A program made the position numbers and the translations under genes. Positions 17,116 through 25,232 of a stretch of DNA of 62,777 bases are shown here, piece by piece (the first letter of the stretch is position 1; each line of letters opens with the position of its first letter). This DNA is from Nonomuraea ceibae (GTDB taxonomy: Bacteria; Actinomycetota; Actinomycetes; Streptosporangiales; Streptosporangiaceae), in contig NZ_JAHKRO010000052.1 of the NCBI RefSeq assembly GCF_019396325.1, forward strand, positions 1-62,777, read 5' to 3'. The notes under the pieces were generated by a model. It had not been told where the DNA came from and ran no database searches. It saw only the letters and a program-made list of their open reading frames with translations.

Positions 17116-17142
17116 GACCGGCGGACAGCCGCCGATGTGACA
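17116..17142 (-). promoter_or_regulatory. ECF41-type promoter of the sigma factor gene
   Basis: On the minus strand TGTCACA (17142-17136), a 16-base spacer and GGTC (17119-17116) match the known ECF41 promoter (TGTCACA at -35, CGTC at -10) with one mismatch. It is placed about 38 bases before the sigma start, so the sigma factor probably reads its own promoter. Confidence 0.7.
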
Positions 17143-17168
17143 GCCGAGCTCCCCTGGAAGAGGCGACC

Positions 17169-17597
17169 ATGCCGAAACACCTGAAGACCGCCCTGTACTG
17201 GTTCATCGCCCTGCAGTTCGCGCTGGGCGCCGTGACCAAGTACTGGCCCGGAGACACGATCTTCGGTCCGGCGTACTCCGTGAAGTTCGCCGACTGGGGC
17301 TACCCGTCCTGGATGCGGTTCGTGGTCGGGGCCCTGGAGGGCGTCGCCGCCGTCCTGCTGGTGATCCCCGGCCGGCGCACGCGCTTCCTGGGGGCCACGG
17401 TGCTGATGTTCGTGCTCACCGGGGCGGTGACCACCCACATCGTCAACCACGACCCGGCGGTGGAGAGCTGGGCCGCCCCCACCCACCTCGTCATCATGGG
17501 CGTCATCGCGCTGGTCAACTGGCCCGCCCACTGGCGGGCGCCGGCTCCTCAGGTGGCGGGTCCGGCTCGTCGAGAAGCCGGAGATCGGACGGGGTGA
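17169..17597 (+). CDS. DoxX-family membrane protein
   Basis: 142-residue protein with four hydrophobic segments. The first is ALYWFIALQFALGAVTKYW, followed by PSWMRFVVGALEGVAAVLLV, RFLGATVLMFVLTGAVTTHI and THLVIMGVIALVNW. The fold and length match DoxX-like proteins, which act near quinones or thiol stress and are frequent partners of ECF41 sigma factors. GGAAGAGG precedes the ATG. It is divergent from the sigma gene, across the ECF41 promoter. The last 83 bases overlap the 3' end of the convergent FHA gene, coding a polar tail with no family similarity. Confidence 0.85.
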   Translation: MPKHLKTALYWFIALQFALGAVTKYWPGDTIFGPAYSVKFADWGYPSWMRFVVGALEGVAAVLLVIPGRRTRFLGATVLMFVLTGAVTTHIVNHDPAVESWAAPTHLVIMGVIALVNWPAHWRAPAPQVAGPARREAGDRTG

Positions 17598-18342
17598 TCG
17601 TGGCGGAGGCCAGCAGCGCGATGATCAGGTTGTGGTTGAGCGTGTTGCCCAGCGGCGGCGGGATCTCCTCCTCCAGGAGTCCGGGCACGCGGGCGCTGAG
17701 CCGCTTGCGCGTCTGGGTGACGATGTGGGCCGCGCGCTTGGCGGTCCACCGCTCGCCGGGACGGACGCGGGCGAGCTCGTCGGCGACCTGAGCCCAGGTC
17801 AGCGGCTGCGGCCACGGCTCCGGCCGGAGATAGCGCTGACCCAGGCAGACCAGGACCAGGCGTTCGGTGGCGCTCAGGGGGTGTCCCGCGGGTTCGCGGG
17901 TGTCGGCCTCTTGGCGGGCCGGCGCGGCCGGAGCCGGCGGCCCCGCGACGACCCGCACCTCCAGCAGGTGCTCGCGTTCGGGGCCGACGACGAACAGCGG
18001 TGTGTACGCCACGGGCAACGCCACCCGGTGCCGGGTGAGCACCAGCCGCCCACCCGGCAGGCGGATGGGCAGGTTGCCGAGGTTGTGCAGCACCCACCGC
18101 CCGTCCTGGCGGCTGATGGACCCCTGCCGCCGGCTGACGTACGGGTCGTCGGGGCCGACGCAGACGTGGACGTCCGGCTCGCAGCGCCCGAACACCACCT
18201 CGAACCCGGCGTCGGGCGCGACCCGGATCCCGCCCTTGGCCCCCCGGACGTACAGCGTGCCGGGAACGGCCGGGGGGAGATCCGCGGAGTCCCGCGGCAG
18301 GAGGTCCACCTTGCTCGCGGTCCCGCGCCTCGTCCCCGCCAT
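17515..18342 (-). CDS. FHA-domain protein with C-terminal winged-helix-like region
   Basis: 275-residue cytoplasmic protein. The FHA core at about residues 45-100 shows VVFGRCEPDVHVCVGPDDPYVSR, split by RQGSISRQDGRWVLHNLGNLP. The pattern GR...VSRRQG...W.LHNLGNLP is the phosphothreonine-binding site. Residues 165-235 form a helical region, ATERLVLVCLGQRYLRPEPW with TAKRAAHIVTQTRKRL, resembling a DNA-binding winged helix. The divergent neighbour is a Ser/Thr kinase, so this is probably its phosphorylation-dependent partner or substrate. The 3' end overlaps the convergent DoxX gene by 83 bases. Confidence 0.85.
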   Translation of the reverse strand: MAGTRRGTASKVDLLPRDSADLPPAVPGTLYVRGAKGGIRVAPDAGFEVVFGRCEPDVHVCVGPDDPYVSRRQGSISRQDGRWVLHNLGNLPIRLPGGRLVLTRHRVALPVAYTPLFVVGPEREHLLEVRVVAGPPAPAAPARQEADTREPAGHPLSATERLVLVCLGQRYLRPEPWPQPLTWAQVADELARVRPGERWTAKRAAHIVTQTRKRLSARVPGLLEEEIPPPLGNTLNHNLIIALLASATITPSDLRLLDEPDPPPEEPAPASGRAS

Positions 18343-18450
18343 GCCGCCGATCCTCCCCGCCCGCCCCGGGGGGAGTCAACCAGGTCCTGACACCCGAACT
18401 ACTCGTCAGTAAGCTTGTGGAAGATCTGCTGTCTGGCATCACAATGACGC

Positions 18451-20388
18451 ATGGCCGACTTCACCCCGCTGCTGCCCGGTGACCCTGAGCAGATAGGCGG
18501 CCTGGATCTCCTCGGCCGGCTGGGCCAGGGCGGACAGGGCGTCGTCTACCTCGCCAGGACCCCGATGGACGTGCGCGTGGCCGTCAAATGGCTGCATCCG
18601 GCCGAGGAGGAGAGCACCGAGCGCTTCCTGCGGGAGGCGGAGGTCGCCCGGCGGGTGGCGCCGTTCTGCACCGCGGCCGTCCTGAGCACGGGCGTCGAGC
18701 AGGGCCGGCCGTACATCGTCAGCGAGTACGTCGAGGGCCGCTCGCTGGACCGGGTCGTCAGGGAGGACGGCCCGCTCACGGGTGGCGACCTGGAGCGGCT
18801 GGCCATCGGCACCGTCACCGCGCTCGCCGCCATCCACGAGGCCGGCGTGGTGCACCGGGACTTCAAGCCCGGCAACGTCATCATGGGCGTCGGCGGCCCC
18901 CGCGTGATCGACTTCGGCATCGCGCGCACGCTCGGCCCGGCCACCATGACCAGCAGCACGCAGATCGGGACGCCCGCGTACATGTCCCCCGAGCAGATCC
19001 TGGGCCGCGGCGTGGGGCCAGGGGCCGACATGTTCTCCTGGGGCTGCACGATGGTCTTCGCCTCCTGCGGCCGGCCGCCGTTCGGCACCGACGGGACGCC
19101 CGCCGTGATGCACCGGGTGCTCAACACGCAGCCCGAGCCGGGGCTGCTCGACGGACGGCTGGGCGACCTGGTCCGCCAGTGCCTGGACAAGGAGCCGCAG
19201 AACCGGCCGACGGCCATCGACGTCATCACCCGCCTGGTGCGGAACCCGGAGCCGGGCGCCGACCCGCTCACGGAGGGGGCCAGGCAGGCGGCGCCGGACG
19301 CCGGGCCCACCAGGCCGTCGCGCACGCCGATGCTCGCCGCCGCCGGGGCGGTGCTCACCGTCGCGGCCGTGGCGGCCGCGCTGATCGTGCCCGGCTGGCT
19401 CCGACCGGCCACACCGACCTCGCAGACCAAGCAGAGCACGCTGTCCACGCAGGCCGACGCCCAGAGCGCCGGGCCGGCTGCCGCGCCGTCGCGGGCCGCC
19501 CCCGCCAAGGTCCCGCTCCCCGGCGGCGCGATCACGCTGTACGAGAGCCCGTCCGACCCGATCACGCTGACCGCGTACGAGGTCGACGACGCCGACTACG
19601 CCAGGCAGTCGTTACGGGGCACGTTCGAGGCGTACCCGGACAACGTGGACTCGCTGGTCTCTCCCGACGGCCGCTATCTCGCCGGCCGGCCGGAGGACTA
19701 CACCTCCGACGGCTACGACTCGATCCTCATCACCGACCGGCAGGCGGGTTCGAGCTTCCGGGTCAGGACCGTACGCGAACCGCTCGACACCAGCGTCCGC
19801 GCCTGGTCGAAGGACAGCTCGAAGATCCTCCTCAACCTCAACAGGAAGACCGAGGACAAACAGGGCAAGGACGTCTGGACCACCCTGGGCTTCGCCATCC
19901 TGGACGTGCCCCGGGCGCGGGTCCAGGTGGTCGAGGTGGCCGACGACTCGATCCGGGACGGCGACTTCGGCTGGGACGCCGAGGAGGACGGCGTGATCGC
20001 CGTCTCCGGGAAGGACGAGGCGCTGCGCTTCTTCGACGCCTCCGGCAACCGCACGCGCGACCTCCCCGGCGTCGGACCGCTGGCGTCCGGCACCGTCGAC
20101 GTCTTCTCGCCCTCGGGCCGGATGTTCGTGACCGACTGCCCCGGCTCGGACGACGGCGACCACTGCCTGTGGGACTCGCGCACCGGCAAACGGCTGCGCA
20201 CGTTCTCCTCCGACTGCGACAAGGTGCTCGGCTGGTACGACGAGGCGCACCTGTACTGCTGGGAGTACGACAACGGCGCCGAGGACGAGGTGCGCGTGGT
20301 GGCCTTCGACGGCAAGCTGGTGCACCGGCTGCTGGAGTCGGCGGACAAGCTGGAGGTCGCCCCGTACTTCACGATCGACCCGCGCTGA
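18451..20388 (+). CDS. Membrane Ser/Thr protein kinase with external beta-propeller-like domain
   Basis: 645-residue Hanks-type kinase. The glycine loop GRLGQGGQG lies at 22-30, the ATP lysine K46 in VAVKWL, the catalytic HRD at 135-137, DFG at 154-156 and GTPAYMSPEQ at 173-182. After an Ala/Pro-rich linker one membrane helix spans about 294-315. The outer domain (about 350-645) has repeated SPDG/W-D units such as LVSPDGRYLAGRPEDY and VFSPSGRMFVTDCPGSDDG, suggesting a WD40-like propeller as sensor. The HRDFK variant keeps the essential Asp. ATG 18451 has no clear ribosome site, so a leaderless start is possible. Divergent from the FHA gene, with which it probably acts. Confidence 0.92.
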   Translation: MADFTPLLPGDPEQIGGLDLLGRLGQGGQGVVYLARTPMDVRVAVKWLHPAEEESTERFLREAEVARRVAPFCTAAVLSTGVEQGRPYIVSEYVEGRSLDRVVREDGPLTGGDLERLAIGTVTALAAIHEAGVVHRDFKPGNVIMGVGGPRVIDFGIARTLGPATMTSSTQIGTPAYMSPEQILGRGVGPGADMFSWGCTMVFASCGRPPFGTDGTPAVMHRVLNTQPEPGLLDGRLGDLVRQCLDKEPQNRPTAIDVITRLVRNPEPGADPLTEGARQAAPDAGPTRPSRTPMLAAAGAVLTVAAVAAALIVPGWLRPATPTSQTKQSTLSTQADAQSAGPAAAPSRAAPAKVPLPGGAITLYESPSDPITLTAYEVDDADYARQSLRGTFEAYPDNVDSLVSPDGRYLAGRPEDYTSDGYDSILITDRQAGSSFRVRTVREPLDTSVRAWSKDSSKILLNLNRKTEDKQGKDVWTTLGFAILDVPRARVQVVEVADDSIRDGDFGWDAEEDGVIAVSGKDEALRFFDASGNRTRDLPGVGPLASGTVDVFSPSGRMFVTDCPGSDDGDHCLWDSRTGKRLRTFSSDCDKVLGWYDEAHLYCWEYDNGAEDEVRVVAFDGKLVHRLLESADKLEVAPYFTIDPR

Positions 20389-20456
20389 TCAGGATTTCGG
20401 GACCCCTCCCGGCGTGGTGGCGGTACAACCGTGGCATGCCTGCCGAAGGGAAGCCC

Positions 20457-20834
20457 ATGTCCAGGATGATCGTCACCGCCCTGGCCCTCGCGTGCGCCGT
20501 GGTCATGGCGCCCGCGGTGGCCGCCGCCCCCGCCGCCGCCACGGCCAAGCCCTCCTACCGCGGCTGCTACGACGGGAAGTGCAAGTTCACCTTCTCCGAC
20601 CCGGTCAGCTTCCGCATCTCCAAGAAGCGTTACGGCTTCTCCAGGGTGTACGTGTCGAAGGAGTACGTCGGCGGCATCTTCAACACGGACATGGTCGTGG
20701 TGCGGGCGCCCGGCCTGACCGCCTCCCTGGGCGAGGGCGCCGAGGGAGATATCCGCAGCAACGGCAAGAACACCCTGTCCTTCCGCGTCCTGGCCATCAC
20801 CAGCCAGGGAGCCACGATCCGCTTCACCGGGTGA
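20457..20834 (+). CDS. Small secreted protein of unknown function
   Basis: 125 residues with a clear Sec signal: SRMIVTALALACAVVMAPAV and cleavage around AAAPAAATA. The mature part of about 95 residues has two Cys close together (YRGCYDGKCKFTFSDPVSF), likely one disulfide, and beta-rich sequence to the end. GAAGGGAAG precedes ATG 20457; an ATG 21 bases earlier is also in frame. No family is recognised. It follows the kinase gene by 68 bases and overlaps the 3' end of the convergent CcdA gene by 11 bases. Confidence 0.75.
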   Translation: MSRMIVTALALACAVVMAPAVAAAPAAATAKPSYRGCYDGKCKFTFSDPVSFRISKKRYGFSRVYVSKEYVGGIFNTDMVVVRAPGLTASLGEGAEGDIRSNGKNTLSFRVLAITSQGATIRFTG

Positions 20835-21630
20835 CCTTCCGGGCCCGGACGAGGAGCCGGCCGGCCAGCGCGACGGTCACGACGACGCCGGCGACGAGGA
20901 GGTCGGGGACCTGGCCGGCTCCTCGCAGGACGGCGCCTTCGACCGCCGCCTGGTCGGTCGCGCCAAGGATGCCGGTCAGCTCGGTGGTGCCTGCGGTGGC
21001 CAGCAGCAGGACGCCGACGGCGACGGTGAGCGCGCCCCCGACGATCCCCGTCCAGGTGTTGCGCCACCGCCCGATCGTGACCTCGCGCGGCCGGACGAGG
21101 CGCCTGACGAACGGGGCCCGCCCCCACAGCAGCGCGAGGACCAGCAGCGGCAGAGCCATCCCGGCGGCGAAGACCACCAGGACGAGCCCGCCGGCGAGCG
21201 CGTTGCCGGAGACCGCGGCGACGGTCAGCACGGCGCCCAGCAGCGGGCCCGCGCAGACCCCGGCCAGCCCGTAGACGGTGCCGAGCACGTACACCGCCGT
21301 GGTGGAGGTCCCCTCGGCGGCGGCGCCGCGGGACAGGAACGGGACCGGGACGTTCAGCAGCATCACCGCCCCGAGCGCGATCACCACGATCGAGGCGACG
21401 GTGACGAAGGTGAAGCGGTGCTCGTTCACGAACGCCCCGAGCGTCCCGGCGAGCACGCCGAGCGGGACGAGGGTGGTGATCAGCCCGAGGTAGAACACCC
21501 CGGTACGGGAGAGCAGGGCGCGCGGGCCGGCGAACGCGTAGGAGAAGAACGCCGGCAGCAGCATCGCCGAGCACGGGCTGAGCAGCGTCAGCACGCCGCC
21601 GAGGAACGCTCCGAGCAGGCCGATGTCCAT
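20824..21630 (-). CDS. CcdA/DsbD-family thiol-disulfide membrane transporter
   Basis: 268-residue membrane protein with six main hydrophobic segments. The conserved half-site cysteines are present in LLSPCSAMLLPAFFSYAFAG (first segment) and GLAGVCAGPLLGA (fourth segment). This is the CcdA signature for moving reducing power from cytoplasmic thioredoxin to the outside. The C-terminus adds about 60 residues with two further hydrophobic stretches. It lies 6 bases after the DsbA-like gene on the same strand; together they form an extracytoplasmic disulfide system. Confidence 0.9.
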   Translation of the reverse strand: MDIGLLGAFLGGVLTLLSPCSAMLLPAFFSYAFAGPRALLSRTGVFYLGLITTLVPLGVLAGTLGAFVNEHRFTFVTVASIVVIALGAVMLLNVPVPFLSRGAAAEGTSTTAVYVLGTVYGLAGVCAGPLLGAVLTVAAVSGNALAGGLVLVVFAAGMALPLLVLALLWGRAPFVRRLVRPREVTIGRWRNTWTGIVGGALTVAVGVLLLATAGTTELTGILGATDQAAVEGAVLRGAGQVPDLLVAGVVVTVALAGRLLVRARKVTR

Positions 21631-21636
21631 GCCGGG

Positions 21637-22419
21637 CTACTTCGCCTGGTCCAGGGCCTGGTCGAGGAACCCCTGGAAGACCTCCGCCGGCTGCGCCCCG
21701 GACAGCGAGGTGTTGCCGGCGACGAAAAACGGCACGGCGGTGACGCCGAGCTGCTGCGCGGACTGCGTGCTCGCCCGCGCGGCCGCCCGGAGCGCGGGAT
21801 CGTCGAGATCGGCGGTGAACCGCTTGATGTCGGGAACGCCCGCCTTCTTCGCCAGGCCGACGAGCGTGTCGCGGGGAAGGTCGGCGTGCCCCTTGTCGGG
21901 GGCGGCGGCGTAGACGGCCGTCACGAACTCCACGAACCTGTCCTGCCTGCCCGCCGCCCGGGCCGCGACGGCGGCGTCCTCGGACTGCTCGCCGAAGAAC
22001 GTCACGTCATGGAACTCGATCCGCACCTTGCCGGTGTCGACGTACTTCCCGATCAGCGCCGGCAGCGTCTCGCGGCTGAACACCGCGCAGTACGGGCAGC
22101 GCAGGTCGATCCACTCGGTCAGGACCACGGGGGCGTTCACGTCGCCGATCGCCATCGGGTCGCCGGCGTCCCGGCGGACGAACTCCAGCTCCTGGCCCTG
22201 GTGCGCCCCCTGGTCCGCCCGCTGGTCCGCCCCTTGGTCCGCAGGGGACGACGGGGACGCCGCCGGTGGCGCCGCGGCGGGGGAGCGCTGGGGGAGGAGC
22301 TGGGCGGTGACCACGATCGCGAGGAACACGACCACCGCGCTCAGCACGACGGTCCAGGTCGTGGAGCGGCGGCGCCTGGCCGCCATCGCGTCCGCTGAGC
22401 TCGATGCCGGGGAGTTCAC
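21637..22419 (-). CDS. DsbA-family thioredoxin-like protein, membrane anchored
   Basis: 260-residue protein with an N-terminal anchor (STTWTVVLSAVVVFLAIVVT) and a Pro/Ala/Gln-rich linker containing DQGADQRADQGAHQGQ repeats. The DsbA-like domain has the redox motif CPYC in EWIDLRCPYCAVF and the cis-Pro loop GVTAVPFFV. It is probably an extracytoplasmic disulfide oxidase or isomerase recycled by the CcdA gene 6 bases downstream. The start chosen is GTG 22419, with GAAGGAAG upstream; ATG 22458 lies inside the operator and has no ribosome site. The promoter carries three BlaI-like boxes shared with the divergent blaI gene. Confidence 0.9.
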   Translation of the reverse strand: MNSPASSSADAMAARRRRSTTWTVVLSAVVVFLAIVVTAQLLPQRSPAAAPPAASPSSPADQGADQRADQGAHQGQELEFVRRDAGDPMAIGDVNAPVVLTEWIDLRCPYCAVFSRETLPALIGKYVDTGKVRIEFHDVTFFGEQSEDAAVAARAAGRQDRFVEFVTAVYAAAPDKGHADLPRDTLVGLAKKAGVPDIKRFTADLDDPALRAAARASTQSAQQLGVTAVPFFVAGNTSLSGAQPAEVFQGFLDQALDQAK

Positions 22420-22441
22420 AGATCGGTCTTCCTTCTCCTCA

Positions 22442-22482
22442 AGTCGACTATCTTGCATAGTCGACTATGCACCATAGTCGAC
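22442..22482. promoter_or_regulatory. Three GTCGAC boxes, BlaI-type operator
   Basis: GTCGAC occurs at 22443-22448, 22460-22465 and 22477-22482, exactly 17 bases apart; the middle copy sits in the perfect 16-bp palindrome GCATAGTCGACTATGC (22455-22470). The boxes lie between the divergent dsbA-like and blaI-like genes, so one array can control both. Confidence 0.75.
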
Positions 22483-22556
22483 ACAGGGCATGATGGACGC
22501 ATGGAGTGGTCCCCGCGGATGACGGATCCGGCAGCCTCGGCCGGGGAGGCGGTCCG

Positions 22557-22940
22557 ATGAAGCCCGCCGCCCCCGGAGAGCCGCCCCGGCTGGGCGCGCT
22601 GGAGGCGCAGGTGATGGACGTGCTGTGGGATCACGGGCCGGCCACGATCCGGGGCATCATCGGCCGCCTCCCCGGCGAGCCCGCCTACACCACGATCGCC
22701 ACCGTGCTGGCCAACCTGGACCGCAAGGACCTCGTCACCTCCCGCAAGCAGAAACACTCGACCCTGTACGCGGCCCGCGTCGCCCGCGAGGAGCACGTGG
22801 CGTCGGTGATGAACCACGCCCTCGGCACCAGCAAGGACCGCGCGGCCTCGATCCTGCACTTCGTGGAGAGCATCCCCGACAGCGACCTCGACCTGCTGCG
22901 CGAATATCTGCGGCGGCGCGACGACGGACACCGGTCATGA
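22557..22940 (+). CDS. BlaI/MecI/CopY-family repressor
   Basis: 127-residue winged-helix repressor. Family blocks are LGALEAQVMDVLWDHGPATI (helices 1-2), PAYTTIATVLANLDRKDLV (recognition helix and wing) and KQKHSTLYAARVAREEH, with a C-terminal dimer domain. In the family, derepression follows proteolysis of the repressor triggered by a BlaR1/M56 sensor. Here an M56-type peptidase is encoded immediately downstream with ATGA overlap. ATG 22557 has GGGGAGG upstream. The probable operators at 22442-22482 would couple it to the DsbA-CcdA operon. Confidence 0.93.
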   Translation: MKPAAPGEPPRLGALEAQVMDVLWDHGPATIRGIIGRLPGEPAYTTIATVLANLDRKDLVTSRKQKHSTLYAARVAREEHVASVMNHALGTSKDRAASILHFVESIPDSDLDLLREYLRRRDDGHRS

Positions 22941-23911
22941 CGGCCCGGATCCTGGCCGCGCTGCTGATCCTGGGACTGGTCCTCACCGCGGTGGCCGGCC
23001 CGTGGGCCCTGCGCCGCGCGTCGCCGGTGCTGATGCGCCTGCCGCGACCGGCGATCGGGCTGCTCACCGGCGGCATCGTGGCCTGGGTGCTGGCGCTGCT
23101 CGCGCTCGGCCCGATGCTGGCCTGGGTCGTCTCCGGCCCCGACGTCCTGCCCAGCGGGGCGGCCCAGGTCTGCCGGCGCTGCCTGGCCGCCGCCAACCCG
23201 TTCACGGACATCCCGGTCGACACCGTCGTCCCGGTCGTGGCGCTGCTCGCGCTCCCCACGGCGGGCGCGCTGCTGCACGCCGTCTCGATCATCGTCGAGG
23301 CGCGGCGACGGCACCGCGGCACCCTGCGCACCGCGCGACGGCTCCGGGCCCGCAGCGAGCCCCGCCGGCTGCACGGCCACGCGGTGCTCGTCGCCGACGA
23401 CCCGCACCCGTTCGCGCTCACCCTGCCACGGCGGCACGGCGGCATCGTGATCTCCACGGGCGCGCTGGACGTCCTGGACCCCGGCGAACTGGCGGCGGTC
23501 CTCGCGCACGAGCACGCCCATCTGCGCCAGCGCCACCACCTCATCACCGCGGTCGTCGCCACGCTGACCCGCAGGCTGCGGTGGGTGCCGCTGATCGCCG
23601 CCGCCGAGGCCGCGCTCGGCCACTACCTGGAGATCGCCGCCGACGACACCGCACGCCGCCAGGTCGGGACGCCCGCCCTGGCCGGCGCGCTGCTCACCCT
23701 CGGCCAGAACGGCCGGCCGCACGGCGCGGCGCTGGCCGGGGCCCTGCACGCGCTTGGCCCCAACCGCATCCACCACCTGGTCCGGCCCCACACCGGCATG
23801 ACCGGCGCGATCGCCGCCGTGGCCACCGCCTGCTGCCTGACCGCGCTCACCCTGCTGGCCGCCGCCGTCCACGTGCCGTACGTGCTGGCCGTGCTCACCG
23901 GGTGCGCCTGA
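22937..23911 (+). CDS. M56-family membrane metallopeptidase (BlaR1-like sensor)
   Basis: 324 residues with about four membrane segments, two at the N-terminus (from ILAALLILGLVLTAVAGPWA), one near residue 100 and one at the C-terminus. The cytosolic zinc-peptidase domain has HEHAH in VLAHEHAHLRQRHH and the third ligand in YLEIAADDTARR. This is the short M56 form paired with BlaI repressors in actinomycetes, without the penicillin-binding sensor domain of BlaR1. ATGA overlap with the repressor gene shows coupling. It probably cleaves the repressor after an envelope signal; the signal itself is unknown. Confidence 0.9.
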   Translation: MTARILAALLILGLVLTAVAGPWALRRASPVLMRLPRPAIGLLTGGIVAWVLALLALGPMLAWVVSGPDVLPSGAAQVCRRCLAAANPFTDIPVDTVVPVVALLALPTAGALLHAVSIIVEARRRHRGTLRTARRLRARSEPRRLHGHAVLVADDPHPFALTLPRRHGGIVISTGALDVLDPGELAAVLAHEHAHLRQRHHLITAVVATLTRRLRWVPLIAAAEAALGHYLEIAADDTARRQVGTPALAGALLTLGQNGRPHGAALAGALHALGPNRIHHLVRPHTGMTGAIAAVATACCLTALTLLAAAVHVPYVLAVLTGCA

Positions 23912-23933
23912 GCCGATCCCCCGGGGATCCGGC
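23912..23933. terminator. Hairpin between convergent genes
   Basis: ATCCCCCGGGGAT (23916-23928), flanked by GCCG and CCGGC, can form a strong GC stem in the 21-base gap between the convergent M56 and PPOX-type genes. No T-run is present, as is common in high-GC genomes. Confidence 0.4.
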
Positions 23934-24439
23934 TATTGACCTCGCCGGGCGAACTCGTCGGGCGTCGTGCCGCCGGGGAAGCGGGTGACGAAGTCGAGCA
24001 CCCCCACCCAGGCCGGCCGGACGGCGATGCGGACCATGGTGGTGCCGGGCCGGTCGACCGCGGCGACGTTCGCGGCTCCCTGCTCCTCGCCGGCGTAGCG
24101 GCGCTGTGCGGCGGCGTACTCCTCGACGATGCCCTCGACCTCGGTGACCTCGGCGTTCCCCCGGATGAGGAGCGCCGAGGGCGGGGTGGTGGCGGTGTCG
24201 ATGGTGATGGCGATGCCGGGACGGGCCCGTAAGGCCCGGACCTTGAGACCGCCGAAGGTGGAGAGGACGATCTCGGCGCCGGTCCAGTGGAACAGCATGG
24301 GGAACACCCGCGGCGTGCCGTCCTTGGCCACGTAGGCGACGCGGGCGAGCTCGGTGGAGTGGAGCAGCCGCTGGGCGACGCCGGTCTCCAGCAGGCGGAG
24401 GTCGCCCTGCGGCAACGTCGCCTCGGCGAGGCGGGTCAT
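23933..24439 (-). CDS. Pyridoxamine 5'-phosphate oxidase-family (FMN/F420 split barrel) protein
   Basis: 168-residue split-barrel protein. The barrel pattern is clear in VAYVAKDGTPRVFPMLFHWT, TFGGLKVRALRARPGIAITI and SALLIRGNAEVTEVEGIVEEY, which align with the PPOX/F420-binding family of small actinomycete oxidoreductases. Cofactor (FMN, F420 or none) cannot be settled. Its ATG overlaps the stop of the upstream ArsR-SRPBCC fusion by ATGA, so the two are cotranscribed. Confidence 0.85.
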   Translation of the reverse strand: MTRLAEATLPQGDLRLLETGVAQRLLHSTELARVAYVAKDGTPRVFPMLFHWTGAEIVLSTFGGLKVRALRARPGIAITIDTATTPPSALLIRGNAEVTEVEGIVEEYAAAQRRYAGEEQGAANVAAVDRPGTTMVRIAVRPAWVGVLDFVTRFPGGTTPDEFARRGQ

Positions 24440-25200
24440 CGGGTGACGATCCGGTCGAGGTTGTCCAGGCACAGGTCCCAGCCCTCGCGGAGCTCGGCCG
24501 CCGCCTGCCGGTCGGGCAGGCCCGAGTGGGTCAGCACGACCGAGGTGAGGCCGTCCCGCTCGGTGATCTCCAGGTCGCAGCGCGATCCGGTGCCCGCCTC
24601 GCCCTCCTCGCCGTGCCAGATCCAGGCCAGGCGGGCGGGGCGTTCGACGACGGTGTAGACGCCGGTGGCGGTGTACTCGACGCCGTCGGCGTCGCGCATG
24701 ACGACGCGCAGCCGCCCGCCGACGCGCAGGTCCACCTCGGCCTCGGAGGTGTCCCAGTCGGGGCCGGCGTGCCACCACTTCCTGATCACTTCGGGGTTCG
24801 TCCAGGCGTCGAACAGGGCGTCCGCCGGCGCCCGGTAGGTGCGTTCGATGCGGACGGCGGTCGACTGCGAGGTCGTTTCGATCATGGGTGTCTGCTCCTT
24901 GTCAGCCAGGTGTTCCTCGACGGCCTCGAACATGCGCTCCCAGAGGGCGCGCTGGCGGTCGACCCAGGTGACGGCGTCGACGAGCGCGGCCGGGTTCAAG
25001 GCCAGCCGGTGCGTACGGCCGACGACCTTGCGGACGACGACCCCGGCCTCTTCGAGGATCTTCAGGTGCTTGGTGATCGCCGGTTTGGAGACGCCCAGGT
25101 CCGAGGTCACCTCGCCGACGGTCGCGGGGCCGTCGCCCAGCCGTTCGATCATCCTGCGCCGGATCGGATGGGCCACAGCCCTGAACGGATCGTTCACCAT
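24436..25200 (-). CDS. ArsR-family regulator fused to an SRPBCC (AHSA1) domain
   Basis: 254 residues in one frame. Residues 1-95 are an ArsR winged helix: DPFRAVAHPIRRRMIERLGD, then VGEVTSDLGVSKPAITKHLK. Residues 115-254 are an AHSA1/START-like lipid-pocket domain: RIERTYRAPADALFDAWTNP, then VIRKWWHAGPDWDTSEAEV. The two parts are often encoded by adjacent genes, as at 25613-26417 in this same window. An internal ATG (MIETTSQ) at the junction may be a relic of the split form. The fused pocket may let a ligand act directly on DNA binding. Translation starts at 25200, 33 bases after the VOC gene end. Confidence 0.9.
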   Translation of the reverse strand: MVNDPFRAVAHPIRRRMIERLGDGPATVGEVTSDLGVSKPAITKHLKILEEAGVVVRKVVGRTHRLALNPAALVDAVTWVDRQRALWERMFEAVEEHLADKEQTPMIETTSQSTAVRIERTYRAPADALFDAWTNPEVIRKWWHAGPDWDTSEAEVDLRVGGRLRVVMRDADGVEYTATGVYTVVERPARLAWIWHGEEGEAGTGSRCDLEITERDGLTSVVLTHSGLPDRQAAAELREGWDLCLDNLDRIVTR

Positions 25201-25232
25201 GTGGCTAACAGTACACCTTTTAGTTAACGATG

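Noticed and set aside
22419..22458. The upstream ATG (22458) as the start of the DsbA-like protein
   Set aside because: It lies inside the GTCGAC operator array and has no ribosome site, whereas GTG 22419 has a good one.
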